From: Heracleum sosnowskyi
Taxonomy: Eukaryota; Streptophyta; Magnoliopsida; Apiales; Apiaceae
Assembly (NCBI GenBank): GCA_030848705.1
Contig: CM061243.1
Coordinates: 116,522,674-116,586,673, forward strand
DNA: 64,000 bases
Direction: 5' to 3'
A program made the position numbers and the translations under genes. The notes beneath the pieces are model-generated. The model was not told the origin of the DNA, did no database searches, and saw only the letters and a list, made by a program, of their open reading frames with translations. Shown here piece after piece: positions 58,609 to 64,000 of this stretch. The stretch's first letter is position 1, and each line of letters starts with the position of its first letter.

Positions 58609-61600
58609 TTAGTAAAATATATAAGAAAACCAACCAAACATGTACAGAAGATACATAACCAACCAAACATGTACAGAAGATGAAAAAATGTCATATACAT
58701 GCAGATTCACACATATCTGATCAAAAACTGTGAAATAAGTACAGCTCTTAGAAACATAACACGAGCCAGAGAGAGAGAGAGAGAGAGAAATGAAGAAGAT
58801 GAGAGTGTCATATACAGATTCACACAGATCTGAGCAAAAAATATGAAATAAGTACAGCTCTGTTAGATACATAACCAACCAAACATGTACAGAAGATGAA
58901 AAAATGTCATATACATGCAGATTCACACATATCTGAGCAAAAACTGTGAAATAAGTACAACTCTTAGAAACATAACACGAGCCAGAGAGAGAGAGAGAGA
59001 GAAATGAAGAAGATGAGAGTTTCATATACAGATTCACACATATTTGAGCAAAAAATATGAAATAAGTACAGCTCTGTTAGATACATAACCAACCAAACAT
59101 GTACAGAAGATGAAAAAATGTCATATACATGCAGATTCACACATATCTGAGCAAAAACTGTGAAATAAGTACAGCTCTTAGAAACATAACACGAGCCACA
59201 GATACATGCAGATTCACACATATCTGAGCAAAAACTGTGAAATAAGTACAGCTCTTAGAAACATAACACGGGCCATAGAGAGAGAGAAATGAAGAAGATG
59301 AGAGTGTCATATACAGATTCACACAGATCTGAGCAAAAAATATGAAATAAGTACAGCTCTGTTAGATACATAACCAACCAAACATGTACAAAAGATGAAA
59401 AAATGTCATATACATGCAGATTCACACATATCTGAGCAAAAATTCTGAAATAAGTACAGCTCTTAGAAACATAACAAATCAAACATACACAAGACACACA
59501 CACGCAAAAAAGCAAACGCAAAAACACGAGTAGAGAGAGAGAGAGGATGGAAGTGTCATGCATATACAGATTCACATAGATCTTATAAAAAAAATGAAAT
59601 AACTGCAGCTCTAATAGATACATAACCAACCAAACATACACAGACAAACATGCAAAAACACAAAAACAAGAGAAACACATTCGTTAATATTGAGACTTAC
59701 AGATTGACGTTCACCCTCACAATAGAGCAAAGACGAGAAAATAAGAGCAACAACGAGAAGGTGAGCTGAGAGAGAGAGAGAGAGGACCTCGAGTGAAATG
59801 AAGAAGATTAAAGTGTGTGTGATTAGTGTGTATGTGTGACCTAAACATGTATGTATGTATATATAAAGCATGAAGTTGTGGTGTGTGTGGGTGTCGTAGA
59901 TGGTTAAAAGATGTCGGGAGAAAATGAAAGCAACAACTTTTCTTTTCTGTCTGAAGCTAAAACGAAACAACCTAAAATAGAAATGTTCAATTCAATTATA
60001 CTATAAAATATCAAAAAATTAACAACTCTACTCATGACACAATACAATTTGATTTTAAACGAAAAAATTGAATAAAATATTACCCATTTTTACTGTTGTA
60101 GTTGTGTTACCTTTTTTTTTTGGGATATATAATACAGGACTTTGTTGTTTTTTTTCTTATAAGAATATTTTATTTCTTCAAACTAAATACGTGAACCTAT
60201 TTTTTTATTCAATTTTTTTAAAAATTAATATTTATGTTACTTTGGTCCTTAGACGTAAATACCAAAAGTTTCACAAACAAAAAACTTTAATACAAAAATA
60301 AAAATTAATTTTATTATTGCAGCGCATGATCAACAACTTTAATATTTTTGTTGATATTGCTTAGTACAGTACTGTATTTGTACGTTCAAATTGAAGTCTT
60401 TATTTCAACATAAAAAAAAAGATGGTAGCCTTCTATCTTACTGAAAACACTTTTTGGACTTTATTTTTTTTGGTCATAAATTCTTGATAAAAAATATCCT
60501 TTGGTTGTCAACATACACGAGAGCACCCTAATCGGCATTACAGCCAGCATGATAAAAGAAATTAGGGGTAAAAAAATAAATTAATTATACATATATTAGT
60601 AAAATATATAAGAAAACCAACCAAACATGTACAGAAGATACATAACCAACCAAACATGTACAGAAGATGAAAAAATGTCATATACATGCAGATTCACACA
60701 TATCTGATCAAAAACTGTGAAATAAGTACAGCTCTTAGAAACATAACACGAGCCAGAGAGAGAGAGAGAGAGAAATGAAGAAGATGAGAGTGTCATATAC
60801 AGATTCACACAGATCTGAGCAAAAAATATGAAATAAGTACAGCTCTGTTAGATACATAACCAACCAAACATGTACAGAAGATGAAAAAATGTCATATACA
60901 TGCAGATTCAAACATATCTGAGCAAAAACTATGAAATAAGTACAGCTCTTAGAAACATAACACGAGCCAGAGAGAGAGAGAGAGAGATGAAGAAGATGAG
61001 AGTGTCATATAAAGATTCACACAGATCTGAGCAAAAAATATGAAATAAGTACAGCTCTGTTAGATACATAACCAACCAAACATGTACAGAAGATGAAAAA
61101 ATGTCATATACATGCAAATTCACACATATCTGAGCAAAAACTGTGAAATAAGTACAACTCTTAGAAACATAACACGAGCCAGAGAGAGAGAGAGAGAGAG
61201 AAATGAAGAAGATGAGAGTTTCATATACAGATTCACACATATTTGAACAAAAAATATGAAATAAGTACAGTTCTGTTAGATACATAACCAACCAAACATG
61301 TACAGAAGATGAAAAAATGTCATATACATGCATATTCACACATATCTGAGCAAAAACTGTGAAATAAGTACACCTCTTAGAAACATAACACGAGCCACAG
61401 ATACATGCAGATTCATACATATCTGAGCAAAAACTGTGAAATAAGTACAGCTCTTAGAAACATAACACGAGCCACAGAGAGAGAGAGAGAGAAATGAAGA
61501 AGATGAGAGTGTCATATACAGATTCACACAGATCTGAGCAAAAAATATGAAATAAGTACAGCTCTGTTTGATACATAACCAACCAAACATGTACAGAAGA

Positions 61601-62720
61601 TGAAAAAATGTCATATACATGCAGATTCACACATATCTGAGCAAAAATTGTGAAATAAGTACAGCTCTTAGAAACATAACAAATCAAACATACACAAGAC
61701 ACACACACGCAAAAAAGCAAACGCAAAAACACGAGTATAGAGAGAGAGAGGATGGAAGTGTCATGCATATACAGATTCACATAGATCTTATAAAAAAAAT
61801 GAAATAAGTGCAGCTCTAATAGATACATAACCAACCAAACATACACACAGACAAACATGCAAAAACACAAAAACAGGAGAAACACATTCGTAAATATTGA
61901 GCTGAGAGAGAGAGAGAGGACCTCGAGTGAAATGAAGAAGATGAAAGTGTGTGTGATTAGTATGTATGTGTGACCTAAACATGTATGTATGTATATATAA
62001 AGCATGAAGTTGTGGTGTGTGTGGGTGTCGTAGATGGTTAAAAGATGTCGGGAGAAAATGAAAGCAACAACTTTTCTTTTCTGTCTGAAGCTAAAATGAA
62101 ACAACCTAAAATAAAAATGTTCAATTCAATTATACTATAAAATATCAAAAAATTAACAACTCTACTCATGACACAATACCATTTGATTTTAAACGAAAAA
62201 ATTGAATAAAATATTACCCATTTTTACTGTTGTAGCTAGTGTTACCTTTTTTTTTGGGATATATAATACAGGACTTTGTTGTTTTTTTTCTTATAAGAAT
62301 ATTTTATTTCTTCAAACTAAATACGTGAACCTATTTTTTTATTCAATATTTTTTAAAATTAATATTTATGTTACTTTGGTCCTTAGACGTAAATACCAAA
62401 AGTTTCACAAACAAAAAACTTTAATACAAAAATAAAAATTAATTTTATTATTGCAGCGCATGATCAACAACTTTAATATTTTGTTGATATTGCTTAGTAC
62501 AGTACTGTATTTGTACGTTCAAATTGAAGTCTTTATTTCAACATAAAAAAAAAAAAAGATGATAGCCTTCTATCTTACTGAAAACACTTTTTGGACTTTA
62601 TTTTTTTTGGTCATAAATTCTTGATAAAAAATATCCTTTGATTGTCAACATACACGAGAGCACCCTAATCGGCATTACAGCCAGCATGATAAAAAAAATT
62701 AGAAGTAGTTTAAAAAAGTT
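58609..62720 (-). repeat. second copy of the 4.12-kb tandem duplication
   Basis: Matches 54491-58608 with very few differences until its last 0.1 kb, where it runs into quinone oxidoreductase sequence instead of another array block. It also matches 45003-48585 at an offset of about 14.13 kb. Confidence 0.95.
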
Positions 62721-63648
62721 TATGCCCAAGTGCCAACACACTTTGTAACCAAACACTCAAACAGTAATATATACGTACACACTTTATGGATGCATGAAAA
62801 TTTGGATATTTTAAGCATGCATGCTGGTGCTGCTCGATATCTGGTATTAGACAAATATAGCCTCATGTTTTCCTATTCTTAATTAAAATCAGCATGTGCT
62901 TGTGCTACCTCAGATAAGGGATACGAGTGATTTACACGAATTCTTTAGGACACCTGATCAACATTATAGCCAACACCTTCCCCTGCAGCTTCCAGCAGTT
63001 CATCATGTGTTATATGCAGCGTAATTGAAGAGATCACAAGGGGCAAAGGTAATGGATCAGGGGAACCACAAGACTGCCTAAAGCTCACCATGTAGCCACG
63101 TTGTTTAAAGCATGCCAATGACCCCTTCAGTACCATAATTTCAACATAGAATTTACCATTATTAGAACAGTATGTTATTCAATGTTCATTCTCTTGGAAT
63201 ATTAATTGGATAAAATAACTTTTTTTAAAGTACTATTCAATTGTAGAAGACATCAAGGATATATACAACATGGCTTAGTTGATTTACCAAAAAAAACATG
63301 GCTTAGTTGGGAATATGACTAGATGCATGCCTAGGTGGTATGGTCATCAACCTGATGCTTATAAACATGCATATAACTGTTGTTGCAATTTCACCTCTGA
63401 TTTTTTTAGCACGGTGGGTATTGCTTCCTTTTGCTAGTAAATAAGATTTAAGGTTGGAAATCAATTACCTCAACGGTGGGTATAGACCACTTGAACGCCT
63501 TTTCCTGATGTTATCTCTTTCACGTGGCTGACAAAATCTTCTTCTTTATAGAGTATAACATGGTAACATCCATCATCTGTAGTCTGTAGTTCTTTCGCTG
63601 TTGTAGAGACGGTTCCAATAACAGTAGCACCTTTGGCATTTGCCCACT
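62721..63648 (-). pseudogene. quinone oxidoreductase pseudogene, two exons, interrupted by a CACTA element
   Basis: On the minus strand the upstream exon (63648-63469) reads WANAKGATVIGTVST, then DDGCYHVILYKEEDFVSHVK, EITSGKGVQVVY and ends at a donor TTGAG|GTAATT. This is part of the Rossmann NADPH-binding fold (family: QWANALGATVIGTVSTKEKA...GKGVDVVYDSVGKDTF). The next exon (63136-62945) has LKGSLACFKQRGYMVSF and THDELLEAAGE. The N-terminal exons are cut off by the transposon starting at 63649. The exon end after VVY and the second exon's acceptor are damaged, so it is not functional. Confidence 0.8.
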
Positions 63649-64000
63649 CACTACAAGAATAAGCTAATATACCAACAGAATTTAGCAACGGAAATCCATC
63701 TGTTAGTAGTTACAAACAGATTGCTAACGGATATCAAAAATTTGAAAAGTCAAAATTCTACCAACAGAAACCCAACAGATCACTAATGGATATTTAATAA
63801 CGGAATATTTTCGTTGGTAAAATAGGCGCAAAAAATGTCCGCCCAAATGTGCCAATAAAGTAGCTATGGTTTGCTAACAGATTTTTTCCTTACGAAATAG
63901 TAATGACATAATTACTGTTTCGTAACGAATTGCCAGCCCAAATTAACACAAGTTACAGCTTTTGTTCTGTTAGTAATTTGTTACCACTTTTAAATCGGTT
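63649..64000 (+). mobile_element. left end of a further CACTA element, continues past the window
   Basis: Starts CACTACAAGAATAAGC inside a quinone oxidoreductase exon, with ACT (63646-63648) as the probable 3-bp target duplication. Behind it are short subterminal repeats, in both orientations, with the cores AACAGA, TAACGGATAT and CTAACAGATT. The right end is not in the window. Confidence 0.8.

Noticed and set aside
48077..62435. A 77-codon frame (MNKILPIFTVV...) repeated six times on the plus strand
   Set aside because: It lies in the AT-rich part of the duplicated cassette and recurs only because the DNA was duplicated recently.
42165..63000. Dozens of frames of 60-230 codons with repeated FHIFCSDLCESVYD-like peptides
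   Set aside because: They are translations of the 213-bp repeat in several phases and carry no start context, domain or codon bias.

Overview
The window is plant nuclear DNA, almost certainly eudicot. It is AT-rich and has spliced genes with GT-AG introns. It carries nested transposable elements of several superfamilies and broken copies of plant enzymes (a serine carboxypeptidase-like protein and a quinone oxidoreductase). Nothing bacterial is present. I cannot name the species from sequence alone; an asterid is only a guess.

Layout, left to right. (1) 1-6293: the 3' two-thirds of a Sirevirus-type Ty1/copia retrotransposon (element A) with gag, a pol lacking reverse transcriptase, an extra ORF3, polypurine tracts and a 3' LTR. 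(2) 6823-7857: a non-autonomous Mutator-like element with perfect 9-bp target duplications. (3) About 10100-12043: the 3' end and LTR of a second Sirevirus-like element (C), abutting a CACTA terminus (12044-12266), then two small TIR elements (12580-12955 and about 13579-13848). (4) 15881-25439: a third Sirevirus-type element (B) on the minus strand. It has lost its 5' internal half and is flanked by a 0.75-kb direct repeat of host DNA, one copy of which is an uninterrupted (empty) site. (5) 26185-31123: degenerate coding fragments, short tandem repeats and a 420-bp Helitron. (6) 31494-42207: a complete 10.7-kb CACTA element with matching termini and a TAA target duplication. It carries two divergently transcribed genes that both splice to open frames (a 767-aa Ptta/En/Spm-type protein and a 1094-aa TNP2 transposase), a small GRF zinc-finger gene, and a 174-bp tandem repeat between the divergent promoters. 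(7) 42208-63400: a rearranged array of about 213-bp units plus a promoter/leader cassette present eight times (one inverted), and two copies of a quinone oxidoreductase pseudogene fragment. (8) 63649-64000: the start of another CACTA element that interrupts that pseudogene.

How it fits together. The CACTA element sits inside what looks like the 5'-leader intron of an unrecognised gene. The promoter, exon 1 and splice donor are near 45.6 kb, the acceptor and ATG exon are near 31.26 kb, and the intron consists largely of the 213-bp repeat. An inverted copy at 49.3-52.7 kb preserves the same locus without the CACTA element, so it is an internal empty-site control. The downstream block was then enlarged by direct duplications, including a 4.12-kb tandem duplication.

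The most unusual signal is that each of the three Sirevirus relatives carries its own short motif scattered through the element: AGCAAGCTG in A, GACAGYA in B and CTACGGATAA in C. In A the motif occurs in LTR, untranslated and coding sequence, and in coding sequence it is read in more than one frame, which points to selection or spread at the nucleotide level.
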